64,000 nucleotides of DNA from Effrenium voratum (Eukaryota; Sar; Dinophyceae; Suessiales; Symbiodiniaceae), in NCBI GenBank assembly GCA_963377175.1, contig CAUJNA010002779.1:446882-510881 (forward strand), given 5' to 3'. Below, in pieces: positions 34,689 through 46,926 of this stretch (positions are counted from its first letter, which is position 1; each line of letters opens with the position of its first letter). A program made the position numbers and the translations under genes. A model generated the notes under the pieces. It saw only the letters and a program-made list of their open reading frames with translations, was not told the origin of the DNA and searched no databases.

Positions 34689-34713
34689 ACATATATACAT
34701 ACATGTATATATA

Positions 34714-34746
<33 letters not shown>
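34689..34746. repeat. TA/TACA microsatellite
   Basis: ACATATATACATACATGTAT leading into an (AT)n run. Confidence 0.9.
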
Positions 34747-34947
34747 CAAGCTAGCCTTTACACAACTAGCTTCACTTAAGTATACTGTGGTTGAAAAAGC
34801 ATATTGAACTCCTTCTTTGGCGAGTTTCCTTTTGGTATCGTCTCTTTGCAATGCCATCCAAAAGGAGTGGGCCTAATATTGGATACACATATTCATCTAC
34901 AAGCATTCTTGCATTATACGCAACATGCCCCTCAGGCACCGAGTGAC

Positions 34948-35065
34948 ATCCATAAGTCCGGTGTTCACGCCGTGGCGAACCACCCCGACGATATTCCTGG
35001 CATAGACCTCAGACGCGGAGAGGTCCAGGGTGGTCCGTTTCAGAGAAGTACCCACCAAAAGGAAT
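34948..35065 (-). CDS. Single coding exon, unidentified protein
   Basis: The minus frame TLDLSASEVYARNIVGVV and RHGVNTGLMD is bounded by AG (GTGAG|A) and a GT donor (ATGGAT|GTCACTC). GC content peaks over this stretch compared with its flanks. No family is recognised. Confidence 0.45.
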
Positions 35066-35383
35066 CTCACGATTTGGCCAAGGTGATGCTTAAACCACCA
35101 AAAGGGAAAACACAAGGCACCCTGGCCCATCTCAAAAGCAATGCTCAGACTTTCATGAGCTTGTGGAGGGAAGCGGGCATTGTCGCACATGTGCAAGGCC
35201 AATCTAACCAATGCTTTCTTTCCAGATGCCGGCATCTATCCCTTCGGCCTAATGAATGAATCCTAGAACTTGAACATCTCAGATGAGCGTGCAACACCCA
35301 TTGACTCGTTCTACTAACATTCTCAAGGGTTTCATATAGGCCTTACCCCAATTGAACCAGCTAACCGAAACACCTAGAATCAA

Positions 35384-35498
35384 CTTGCAGGTGCTCAATC
35401 GGGAATGTGGGAATGAACCTGGGGATTCTCTCCAGGAAACCATAGGAACCGGATGGTTTATCTCGGGATCATTCCGTTTTTAATTCCACCAGCGAGCA
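35384..35498. mobile_element. Family E introner-like element, copy 4
   Basis: CTTGCAGGTGCTCAATCGGG and AATTCCACCAGCGAGCAAC ends, with GGGAATGAACC and GGATCATTCCG inside. The termini have diverged, but the CACCAG acceptor is kept. Confidence 0.65.
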
Positions 35499-36594
35499 AC
35501 AACTGCCCCTTTTGGCTGGTTTGGGCCCTAGCTGGACGAGACCCGTCCGGACTGTTGGAAAGCGGGCTTGCGTGCAAAGGGAAATCGGCCAGGGCGCTTC
35601 AGGTTTGAGGCGTTTGGTTCGATGGAACCGGAATTCCACTGTGGGGATACCCTATCTTTGACCCAGATGTAGATCTCTGCAGACTTGGTTCAATGAAATT
35701 AGGGGAATCCGTTTTTTTGGTGTTAGTTTGGCCAAAGGCTGGAGCTTGACAGTTGATCTCATCGGGATGACTTAAGCAGAGAAATACTTGAAACACAAAG
35801 GTCACACAAGTGAGCATGGATAACTTTGAGCTCCGATAGGCATCTGAAGTCCTTGATGTGGCGATACTCCAAAAAACACAGCGCTTTAGAATGGACGCTT
35901 GCTATATACACATTGCTCTTCACGGTTCTGACGTGTGATTGAACAGCTAGTGCTTGCTGCACCCAATTGAATGGGGATTGACTCATTGCAAACAACAGGA
36001 CAGTAAAAATAGCCGTAAAAATACGCTCTGGGGTCCCAAGATGTAACAAAATATCAGAAAGCGACAGTGTCGAATCGGCGGCTTTGGACAGTCTGAGGAT
36101 GGCGTTTCAGCTTCGTGCTCGTACCTATCTGCCCTTGAACCCTTGTGCATGGCGGCAATCTTGGAAGTTTGCAACTAAACTTCCCGTAACAAAACGCATC
36201 TCCATGTTGGGTGTCTGTTAGATGGGTGGTTTTTGGAAATGTTCCGGGGCTGGTTTCCCATTTGCCCTCCGACAAGAGCCATGGGTTCAAATCAAACCAA
36301 CGCCACGCCACCAATTGAGGGTCACCTGAGATATCCTGAGAGGAGCCTTGTGCACTCGACCTACCAAGAACCGCTGCAGGTCCCCAGATCTGATGCCCTG
36401 TTCTCAAAAAAGGACGTCATTGGAATCCAGCCCATAAAAACGAAAAGGGCGGAACCAGTTGAACAGCTGGGAACACGTGGTTCTATCCCGTCCCCTAAGC
36501 AAAACCACCCCTAAACAAGGCTACCCCACTTTCCACCTCCAATATCCCACTTGTTTCTTTTCTTTGATCCTCTCATCTTCCCGGTCCGAAGCCA

Positions 36595-36790
36595 AGGCGC
36601 ATGGCGGTAGTAGGAGGGCAGCAGCGCCCTCAGCACCAGGCGCCCCTGCATCGAGGAGCCCAGATCTCCGTCGAGGCCCAAGATCTTGTCCTTGCAATGG
36701 TGCTCGAAGACCCGGCGGAAGCTGCCCACGTGGACTACCTGCCGGGTTCTGGGGTTCTGGGGTTCTGACTGCTCGCAGCTTGGCCAGGTC
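36595..36790 (-). CDS. Coding exon directly behind a family J element
   Basis: The acceptor CTCTCTAG|GACC is the conserved terminus of family J; the exon starts at its first base on the minus strand. The frame contains RQVVHVGSFRRVFEHHCKDK, ILGLDGDLGSSMQGRLVL and LPSYYRHAPWLRTGKM, with a short AGAACCCC triplication near the start. The 3' boundary near 36595 is uncertain. I do not recognise the family. Confidence 0.55.
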
Positions 36791-36922
36791 CTAGAGAGGT
36801 TAGAATAAGGGTACCAACTTTTTTCTGTAGTCTATTCTAGCAGGGGAGCCCTACCCCCAAATCTAGCAGGGGAGCCCTACCCCCAAATAAAGTTGGTAAA
36901 AGGGCACTACTGGGGGACCTAG
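36787..36922. mobile_element. Family J introner-like element, copy 5 (intact, with internal duplication)
   Basis: CTAG|GTCCCCCAGTAGTGCC on one side and CTCTAG|GACC on the other (minus-strand reading). A block containing TCTAGCAGGGGAGCCCTACC is duplicated in tandem at its centre. Confidence 0.85.
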
Positions 36923-38002
36923 TTGGGTTCTGGTGCCTATTTCACCAGGCTCTGCGTGTGGCTGCAAAACTTAGTCTGGATCCTGAATCGCGGGAAGGTG
37001 AGATAGCTGTTCGGACCAAAGCACCATCTAAATCTTTGCTGGGTTGCCCTAAAAACCACCTGCCAGGAATCTAACCAATCTAAATTTTGCATGTAGTAAA
37101 CAAAAACATATACAAAATCCACATCTACGAAAAGTCTGAGCTTGACCCAAAAAGCTTTCGGCAGCGGTTCCCAGCTTTCGGTTGGATTCCCTGGGTTTCC
37201 TTGTGTTCCCGTAGGTCCCACGACTTTTTTCTGAAGGTTCCATTCGATTCCCTGGTTGGCTCGGCTCGAATCCTCTCAAACAATTACTCGAGCAGAGACG
37301 TGCGACGACTCAAATGATCCCAGAGCCATTTAGCTGTATACGTACGTCAGGACATTTATCAGGAAAACCACCTTCAGGCAAAAAGGACGATGGGTGTTTA
37401 CCTACTATAGTGATGGTAATTGCGGGAAATTGAGGTCTACTGGCTTTGCTATACATTCGCCAAGCGAAGGATCCCACCATGAATCAACCAGGGGTCGTTG
37501 ATTCGTTGATCCTTCCCACTATTTCCCTTGCAACACGGCTTCACCTCAGACAGTTTCGAGCTGCTGCAGCCTTCTGCATGATTTGGTCGTGGATCCATCA
37601 ATTCGCGGAAGCAACCAGCAATGCGAAGGGGTGGTGCATAGACCAACTTGTGACGAACGAACCTGAAATACGGAGGCATTTGGAAGCCAGCTTCATTCCA
37701 AACTCAGCTACATGGCGCCCTCAATGAACACGACCATGCATTGACCAAACCATGCTAAAACAGGTAGGTCAGGGAAACGGCCAGAGGGCCAAAGGGTGAA
37801 ACATAGAAATCTGATGTGGAAAAAGACTGCGGTGAGTGAAACATAAACAAATCATCTGTCCCTGATGGAAGAACCAAACTACTGCGCATGGAGTGTCTTG
37901 CAAAGAGTGGCACGCAAAAAAAGGCAAGCTGGTCGCTTCCAAAGATAGGCTGAATTGCTGGTTGAACAAGCGCACACATGGAAGATACATGGCAAAGTCA
38001 TG

Positions 38003-38026
38003 TTTTTTTTTTTTTTTTTTTTTTTT
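38003..38026. repeat. Poly-T tract (24 bp)
   Basis: An uninterrupted run of T; no gene can be linked to it. Confidence 0.95.
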
Positions 38027-38639
38027 AAACTTTGCCAGCGCGAACACCACGTGATCCCTGCATCATCTGCTGCATTCATGTGATTTGCACTCTGCTCTTG
38101 TATGCAGCCAAGGTGCGCGTCCGAAAAAAGACTGGATGTTGCGGACGTAAGGGTTCTCCCACATGATGCCGCTCTTGTCGAAACCTCAGCAGGAAATGTT
38201 ATAGTTGCCATTTGCCTCCTCTGGGTTGGGCTTGGACAAGCAAGACATCCAACAAGTTGAGCTTGGCATGTTCACTTTCTATTATCTGCTGGTTCCTTGC
38301 CCAGTGGCAATGGGGGCCTTTTCGTGACGCTCATTGTCTGTGTATGGTTATTCCAAGCACACTAACCAAAGCATGGTCCGTGCGAAGATCATGCAGATGC
38401 ATTCAATCCAGAATCTGCTTTGTTGGAACAAACATTGCAGTTTCGGTTGAACGCTTTGACATTGACGCGCACACACACAAACGGAGGCAACATGTCAACT
38501 TCTCGGCTATCCCTCTTTCACTGATGGTCACTTAGCCAACCGGTCCTTTCCGCTGGCACCGTAGACGTAGCTACTACCGTCGTGACTTCACCCAGCCCAA
38601 CAAAAACTGACAGTGCTGTGCGCTGATGTATACTTACTC

Positions 38640-38870
38640 CATATCCATCCATACATCCATACATCCATCCATCCATCCATCCATCCAGCCATCCATCCAT
38701 CCAACCATCCAACCATCCAACCATCCAACCATCCAACCATCCAACCATCCAACCATCCAACCGTCCAACCGTCCAGCCGTCCAATCGTCCAACCGTCCAA
38801 CCGTCCAACCGTCCAACCAGCCAACCAGCCAACCAGCCATCCAGCCATCCAGCCGTCCAGGTAAGGAATC
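38640..38870. repeat. CCAT/CCAACCAT/CCGTCCAA microsatellite
   Basis: Three successive blocks of related tetra- and octanucleotides, (CCAT)n then (CCAACCAT)n then (CCGTCCAA)n. They show stepwise evolution of the unit along the array. Confidence 0.95.
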
Positions 38871-39004
38871 CAGGCATCCTGACAATCCATCCATCCATCC
38901 ATCCCAAAAGGACAGCCACCATTTTCGGGGTCCCCCAATTTTGACACGTACCCAAAAGCACATGTCCGTGCCCATATATCCTGTTTTCTCTGGGGTGTAC
39001 TAGT

Positions 39005-39124
39005 GAGCAATCCCAGCGCTCGCCCCCGCCTATGCCGTCGAACATCAGCGGCAGCTGAAGAAAGGTGTTGCAGAGCTCGGAGGGCTGCAGCCACCAGGGC
39101 AGGACATCGCCGGTTCTCTCGCAC
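39005..39124 (-). CDS. Single coding exon, unidentified protein
   Basis: After an AG|G acceptor (CTTGAG|GTGCGAG) the minus frame reads [15 protein letters not shown] and [16 protein letters not shown] with mostly GC-ending codons. A second minus frame is open across the same stretch; I prefer this one for its codon endings and Trp/Cys-rich, protein-like composition. Confidence 0.45.
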
Positions 39125-40465
39125 CTCAAGCTCCACATACCGAACACGCCTCTCGTTAGACAACACGAATAAACCAGCAAGAGAGTTCGGCTCAAACATT
39201 GTGACCGTCTGTCTCTTCCTATGGTTGCGCACTCCAGGTCAAGTGCTTCTTTTGCCGGCCAGAATGACATGGTCCCCGCCAGGGGCGCCATGGGAAGTGG
39301 TGACATATTGATTGAACGCACATGTTGCATTGCTTGCAAGACCTGGAATAAAGGATTTCCAAGTAGAAGGCTTCTATGGTTAGTTTGGGAAGGCCAACGC
39401 AAGTGTCCCACGTCCTCTTGGGAATAACAGTATTCTTGTCCGAGGCTCAGGTGAATGTCGGTTTTGTTTTGTTGATTCGCTGTCTCACCCCCTTGTTCGA
39501 CGGTTGCTGAATCGGAGCCTCACTTTCGACCAACCTCCTGCTTGAATTTGTGTTGAAAGCAGTTGTTGTGGAAGACTTCTCCCTGTGCAGTTGTGCTTAT
39601 AATGTGCGGAACAGTACTTGCTGCACAGGAAAGGTGCCCCTCCTGACCAGACATGCAATAAACATAGGCAGCGCAAGCAGATGCCTATCACATAGTCACA
39701 TAGCAGTAGGCGCTTCAGTTCCGATCTGCTTCATAGGGCTTAGCGTAGCCATAGATCTAGCGAGCTCACCTGGTAAAACAAGCTGAAGTTAAGTCAGTTG
39801 CTCACAGGGACCCTCCGCTCCTGAAACAAATACACCTTCTCCCCCGCCCCAACTGGCCGCCAGCATAAGGTTCTTATGGGCCAGACTCAAAGATCATAGT
39901 GTTGGTGAGCGGCCAAAGCTGAGGTAGCTCTGATAAACCCCCTGCACAGGGGGGCCTTGACAAATGAGTTATATCCCAAGTGCTGCAGCCGTCGGCCAGC
40001 CACTGGGTTAGTCGAGTTTGACGGAACCCGCACACCCGAGAAAAGGACAAAAGGGCAGCACCGGGTCTGAACAAACAGCCAACACCGCCAAAACAAAGAA
40101 TACAAACACCACCAACACAAGCAAGACCATCAAACCATAAATAACAATACACCACAAACAACCCACAACCAGCACAATAACACTAGTGACTGACACACGC
40201 ACAGGTGAATGGATGGTGGGGAAGACTGGACAATGATGTCCATGCCTGGGTTCAAACCTTAGCGAACAAGGCGGGGAGCAACACACAAGACCAACCAGGG
40301 TCGGGTCAATGCTGGGACATGGGAACTCCATCTACAGTATATGACCAAACAACAAAACCGACTGAACAAAAACCGACCAAAAAAACAACCAACGACCAAA
40401 CAAACAAAACCGATCATGCGCTGGCCAAACAAAACCGACACCAAACAAACCATAACCTTCCACAC

Positions 40466-40869
40466 CGGATGATGGCCAGGCCGAGCTGCCAGCAGCTCTT
40501 GCCTCGAAAGGCAATCTCCTGGAAACGTTTCGGCCAGGGGAAGGACGTGGAGTCCTCGCCTGGATTGGAGTCAGCGCGTTACGTGTTTTTGGTCTCCGAA
40601 GCCCCCACGCCAAGGAATTCCTATATATATATATACACATATATTATACGTACATATGCAATACATGTACATATACGTAGTATACATCACATGCATAGCC
40701 ATGAACATATATACATGATGCTCGAAGACGGATGAGAAGCAACAAACGTAATCGTCTGATTCATTACTCTTCGCGCCATCTCCGAAGGAAACAAACCAAA
40801 CCTGGCATGTGACATGGCGCCTCTGGGAGGGCAAGGTGACTTTCCTCTTGTGTCCCGAGGGCTGGGATG
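40466..40869 (-). CDS. Two joined exons, unidentified protein
   Basis: Exons (minus): 40869-40802 and 40559-40466. Intron 40801-40560 is GT-AG (CATGCCAG|GTTTGG to CAATCCAG|GC) and joins in phase 1. The first exon follows a T-rich acceptor (TTTTTTGCTAG). Joined pieces: IPALGTQEESHLALPEAP, then EDSTSFPWPKRFQEIAFRGK and CWQLGLAIIR, ending at a GT donor (ATCCG|GTGTGG). Coding confidence is good because the phase closes; the family is not recognised. Confidence 0.6.
40620..40705. repeat. TATA/CATA AT-rich tract
   Basis: TATATATATATACACATATA and ACGTACATATGCAATACATG, self-complementary in places. It lies within intron 40801-40560. Confidence 0.8.
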
Positions 40870-41543
40870 CTAGCAAAAAAGGTCTCAGAAAAGGCGTAAC
40901 AAAAGAAACCAAGCAGGGGTTGGTGGCATTCCGCCTTCAAATTGCAATGTGCTGGTGGCTTTCATTTGAACAAAACGATGGCTGTTGGAGGTTCCCACAC
41001 CCCCGATCCGGCGAACGCTTTCCCGCGACAGTAAACGAGCGGTGGGCACAGCCATCGCGAAGCCGGGGAAAAGACGACTCCCCGAAGGGGTTCCGCGAAA
41101 TGGCCACGAGTTACTTGGCTCACTTCTGGGGTGTTCCAGAAAAACAAGCTTCTGTTTCATATATCACGTGTGAAACAGACACAAACTAGCCTGCCCTAAA
41201 CCAAACAAAAATAAATAAATAAAAATGGAGGAGACCCCAACACAATCAAACCTCATTGTGCACCCCAGACTATCAAAGGAGACCCCAGATCGGTGTTCCG
41301 CGAACCCACTCGGGACACGGGCGAATCTGAGTTCACGCTGGTTGGCCGTGCGCGGGTACCCCTTCTTCCCTGTCTGAACAACGCAACCTTCGATAAAAGA
41401 GCCGCGGCTAAAGTAAACACAAAACACTCGCAGTGACAGAGGGGGGAACGCGCACAGAAATGGTTTCCCTTCAAAGCTACCCAAAAAGGGGGTACCAACT
41501 CCAAAAAAAGGGCACCACACCCGTATTAGAATCGACCACTGAG

Positions 41544-41651
41544 TTCAACCCTTGCGGCCTTGGCATCGCACTGACTCCCCGGGGTTGCAGTGACACTGCG
41601 CAGGGCCCCGCTGCGGCAACGCCTTCTGAGCGGAGGCCACCTGGCCACAGC
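41544..41651 (-). CDS. Terminal exon, Cys-containing C-terminus
   Basis: The acceptor GGCCTCAG|GC opens the minus frame CGQVASAQKALPQRG and QCHCNPGESVRCQGRKG, ending in TGA. The CxC...C cluster at the very end could bind metal or form disulfides. A family A element sits 43 bp upstream in the intron. No family is recognised. Confidence 0.6.
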
Positions 41652-41693
41652 CTGAGGCCGAGGGGAAACAAAAATCGGGGGGATCTATTCATA

Positions 41694-41817
41694 CTGTGCA
41701 TGGACGAAATCCTGCACCAACTGGAAACCATGGGAAACCATTGTTGGTTGGCATTTTACAGGGGAATCATCAGAAACCAGCATTTCTTAGGTGGTGCAGG
41801 ATTTCGTCCATCCACAG
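41694..41817. mobile_element. Family A introner-like element, copy 5 (intact)
   Basis: CTGTGCATGGACGAAATCC and GGATTTCGTCCATCCACAG ends, with the usual GGGAAACCATTGTTGG interior. Confidence 0.88.
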
Positions 41818-41899
41818 TAGGAAAGCTTTGGACCTCAAACTCAACCCGCACGCAATCCCCAACAGCAACCAGCAAAACGGTAACGGTTGGTCCAAAACA

Positions 41900-43570
41900 G
41901 CGTGCAATCCCCAACGGCAACCCTCGGAACCCCACCGGCACCCAGCCCGCAGCCGCTCCGAACCACTCCGGAGCCAAATGGAGTGGCTTTCAGCTGTTGG
42001 GGAAAACGCCTGTGTGAGGTCTCAAGACTCTTAGGCTAGAACGGTCTCCCTGATGAGAGCCAGGCCGCCTTGATTTCCAGTTCTGAGGTTGTTTGGGTCA
42101 CTTAAAGTGACCATTTGAGGTTCTCAGAACTTCTTTTGGGGGTCAAGGAGAGGCAATCCGCTAGGAAGGTCTTCACAACCCCTGTAAGAAGGTTCTACGA
42201 CTTTCCTGGAAGGGCCTGAGGTTGTCGCGGTCCAAAGCCTTACAATGGAGATCCAAAACCCCAATGGAGGGTGCGGCTCATGTTGGGATGTGGGTGTATG
42301 TGTGTGTGTGTGTGCTTTCGAGGGCACCCACTTCTCCCCTTGATGTAAAGGGAACGCAAGGGCAAATCCACAATTTTGGACTTTCAGTCACGGAATCAAC
42401 ACCCCACGGTGTCCACCCCTGGGAAAACCACAATACAAGGATCAACTTCCTTTGTTGATTTGTAGGGTATCCCGGTTGTTCACTCAATCTTGACTTGGGA
42501 GTGGTTGGTTGCATGTACCTCCATCTTCAACCTGGGCTGTTGGGTCAGCCGCTTCAATCCTGGTGCTGAGACTTTGATTCAGGATTTGCGTTGTTTAAAG
42601 TTTATCCTTAGTCTTGTGGCTGGTGGTAGTTTAGGGGTCGGGGGAATCAACTGCCTAATCATCCACCAGGATGGAGTTGAAGTTGAGGCCCTAAGCTTTG
42701 GCCGATGTTTGTCCTTCCAGAAGGAGTGCTTGAAGGGGCAGGATACTTCATCTTGCAACCCGAGTGGGCTATACCCACCGAGTGAAAGAGTAGCGATCCC
42801 CAGCACAGGGCTGGCATTCAAAGGGGATACTCGGCTTGCATCAGAAACCAATCAGCCTCTGGTCTGAAAGCACCTGTGCATCTACTGATTGCTTTGGCAA
42901 ATTCAAATAGCCAAACTCTGTGAGGCCGCTTGCGCTGGAAGTGTTCTTGGCAAACCAGGCCTCCAACTTGAATCTAAAGCGCGGTGGGGGCAAACTATAA
43001 GGACATGTAGGAATCCAAACAAACTAGCATGTGATGCACAAGTCCTGTCAACAAACTGTATCTTTGCTGGGTTCATCTGGATGAAATCTGCATGCAAAGC
43101 TCACTCCACTATGTCACAATGTGCAAAAGTCCGGCCGCACAGTTGTTCATGCGTGAGTTGGCGCTGGACCTTCCTTTTTTTTTGCGTGGAAAAGTGTGCG
43201 CGGGCTGTTGTCAAAAGTGGGTGCGAAAGGAAACCCAAAGCAACAAATCCAAAGGGCACCCAAAGGAAGTGAACCCAGGAAACAAACACGAAAGCAAGAG
43301 ACAACCTACAGCAAACAGAAAGAAACCACAAGAAACCCGCAGAAAAACAAAGGGGAAATGAATCACATGATCCTTTTTCTGGATTGTTTATTCCTGTGGT
43401 TCTCCCCCTGCCGCTGCCAAGAGCTTAGTTTGCTAGGAAAAACGAAGGACCTCGAGGGCAAAAGGTTAGCGAAATCTGACCAGGGACATCACCCACTTGG
43501 GTTTGTTTCAAATGGGAACCCCCAAACTGATGGTGTTCCTTTTGGTTTAACCCTTCAAAGACATCCACTC
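41900..43570. other. No supported gene
   Basis: A 125-codon plus frame (42490-42867) and other frames are open here, but none has a motif or clear splice context. A short GTGTGTG run is at 42298. Confidence 0.4.
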
Positions 43571-43683
43571 GTCTCCTGAGTGGATTGGTCAACCAAAATC
43601 CAAAAAATGAATTTACAACCAACATGGTCTTGCCAAACAAATTAAATAAAGTCCAGGAACTCAGGACGTGAGTCCAAAAAGGC

Positions 43684-43816
43684 CTAAGCCACCCCTTCGG
43701 CATCTTGCGACTCGCGGCTCGCCAAGCGCACCCAGTCGAGGAGTGCCTCCTGGTGCCAGTTGAACTTGTGAGGCATGCCGGCCAGGCAGGCCTCTCGCGC
43801 TCCAAAACCTCCATCT
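43684..43816 (-). CDS. Terminal exon, unidentified protein
   Basis: The acceptor CGCAACCAG|A opens the minus frame DGGFGAREACLAGMPHKFNW and HQEALLDWVRLASRESQD, with stop TAG at 43686-43684. Helical and acidic toward the end. A family D element lies just upstream, about 20 bp from the acceptor, so the intron 3' end is almost entirely that element. Confidence 0.6.
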
Positions 43817-43835
43817 CTGGTTGCGGTTCTGGGAG

Positions 43836-43918
43836 AAATGAGAAAATACGTCTAGTAGCGATAGATTCTCTTTCAAACCAACAGGGGGAAATAACAGATA
43901 TCCTTAAGCAAATGGAAG
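43836..43918. mobile_element. Family D introner-like element, copy 3
   Basis: AGCGATAGATTCTCTTTCAA, then CCAACAGGGGGAAATAACAG and TCCTTAAGCAAATGGAAG. The left terminal CCATTTGCTT is replaced by AATGAGAAAATACG. Confidence 0.7.
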
Positions 43919-44947
43919 GAACATCAGCAGAAGGGCTGATTGGGTGCCCAAATGTTGCTTAGCTGCTTGGTCAAGTGGTCAGAAAATGAGGGCATGGGCC
44001 CTTGATCGGTGGCTTGGCGGGTTTGAAGGGGGAGCCAAACAAAAGGGGATTGAAAAGGCTCCGTTTGCCCCATGCGGGTCTGTCTTCTTTGAGGGTGCCC
44101 TTTGCAGCTTCGTTTAGAAGGGAAAACCCAAAAGGGCAAACACATTGTTTGGGGGTCCCCCGAGTTTGACACATACCCACGTGCGCCTAGGCGTGACTTT
44201 TCCTCTGAGACAAGTTGTGTGGTCCAAAACTCCTGGGTATTCCGGCCCCCCCCCCCCCCGGGCTGACGTCTACCTTCAAAGCCTCGGTTTTCAGGCTGTT
44301 GCCTGGAATGTTTCAAACCAACAAAAACACATGTGCTGGTTTAGGCAGGCGTCAACCCAGGCCCCTGGAATGTCATGCTAGGCCCAAAATGGCACAGTGG
44401 TTCCTTCTTCCCCTTTCACGGCCCGACCTGGTGTTGTATCGGGAAAGATCCAAAAAATAGCCCAAGAAATACCCATCCTCCTTTGGTTTCCTCGGCAAGA
44501 TTCAAATTGTCATCACCGAATGGGATGCTACCCTTCCGCCTAAAAATGGTTGGGGTTCATCTCCCTTAAGACAAATGGAGGAACCTCCATTCAAGGCCAC
44601 GGAGGGGAAGTGGTCCATTTTAAAGATCCTGAACCAAAACTCCAGTGGGGGCACCGGGTGACCTGGCACCTGGTAGATGACCCCTTGCTACCCGTTGGCT
44701 CCTCGCATCCTCCTTGCCGTTTGCGTTGGGAACAATTCTCCAATGAGTTGCTGGGTGAAGGGGTGAAACAAAGACAGCACTTAAACAAACAACCTCCGGT
44801 TTGGTGCGAAGAGCCATGGCTGATTTGCCACACAAAATTCCACGATGCCTTCAGGGCAAAAAAGCCCTGAGCAATAGGCAACCTGAACTCCGGCGATCCC
44901 CCAAGTGATTTCTCCCAGTATGACCTAGCTCCCCTCGCAGCAGTTCT

Positions 44948-45187
44948 TCAATATTTCGTGACTCGGATGAACTCCTGTGTTGGGACTGTAGAACTCTTCC
45001 AAGTGCCACACAGGTACGTATCGAAAGCAGGAGCGCCTTTAAAGAGTCTCCACCTCGTGTGGGAAACATGTTGAACTCTATAAAGAGGCTTCCCATCAAT
45101 GCACATCGACTGAAGCCACGCCACCGGCACAAGGAACCAGTGACAGGCGGGGGCCCCGCGTCCAGCGTCCCGCCTGTGCCATATCGC
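44948..45187 (-). CDS. Long exon or 3' exon, unidentified protein
   Basis: After CGCATCCCAG|G the minus frame stays open for 79 codons to TGA: AIWHRRDAGRGAPACHWFLV, VAWLQSMCIDGKPLYRV and FDTYLCGTWKSSTVPTQEFI. It may be terminal, or may splice out earlier (a GT donor follows LQSM). It is phase-compatible with exon 47019-46927 across the CA satellite. Confidence 0.45.
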   Translation of the reverse strand, partial: AIWHRRDAGRGAPACHWFLVPVAWLQSMCIDGKPLYRVQHVSHTRWRLFKGAPAFDTYLCGTWKSSTVPTQEFIRVTKY

Positions 45188-45669
45188 CTGGGATGCGGAG
45201 GTGGTTGGGGTGAGTAACCCAACTAACCAAAGGGGGTTGCAACTCGACTTTGTTTTTCAGGCGCCCCGTTCATTCCTGGGCCCAGTTTCCCAGCCCGTGT
45301 GGGTGTCATCTTTGCCAGATCGAATCCGAACTACCGAAAAAAGCCGAACAAAAACATCAAGCATGGATTGCGAATGGATTTGCCTGTCCCGAGCCTGTTG
45401 TGTTGACGCTCTGAGCCAATGTAAAGCCCGTCGGCACACCCCGAGCATCGATGGGCAGGAAAATCATAAAATCCACGAAACACTGCTTGGCGCCACCGCT
45501 ATGATGCCCAAATCGGGAAAACGACATCCAAAACATAGCAAGGAATGCTTGCACAACCTGACGACAACCACGGGTCTATTGGATGTGTGTCAAAGTAGTG
45601 GAAGTTCCAGTGGAAGCCCGACACTGGCTAGTTGTTCCTCTTGAAGTTTCCCTTTAAACTACACCGAGA

Positions 45670-46880
<1,211 letters not shown>

Positions 46881-46926
46881 TGAGCGACTCTTTCACAAAA
46901 ACACAGCTTTGGTACAAGGCACTCAC

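Noticed and set aside
38518..39232. Minus-strand frames with DGWMVGWL repeats
   Set aside because: CCAT-type microsatellite; only the 39005-39124 part looks like an exon.
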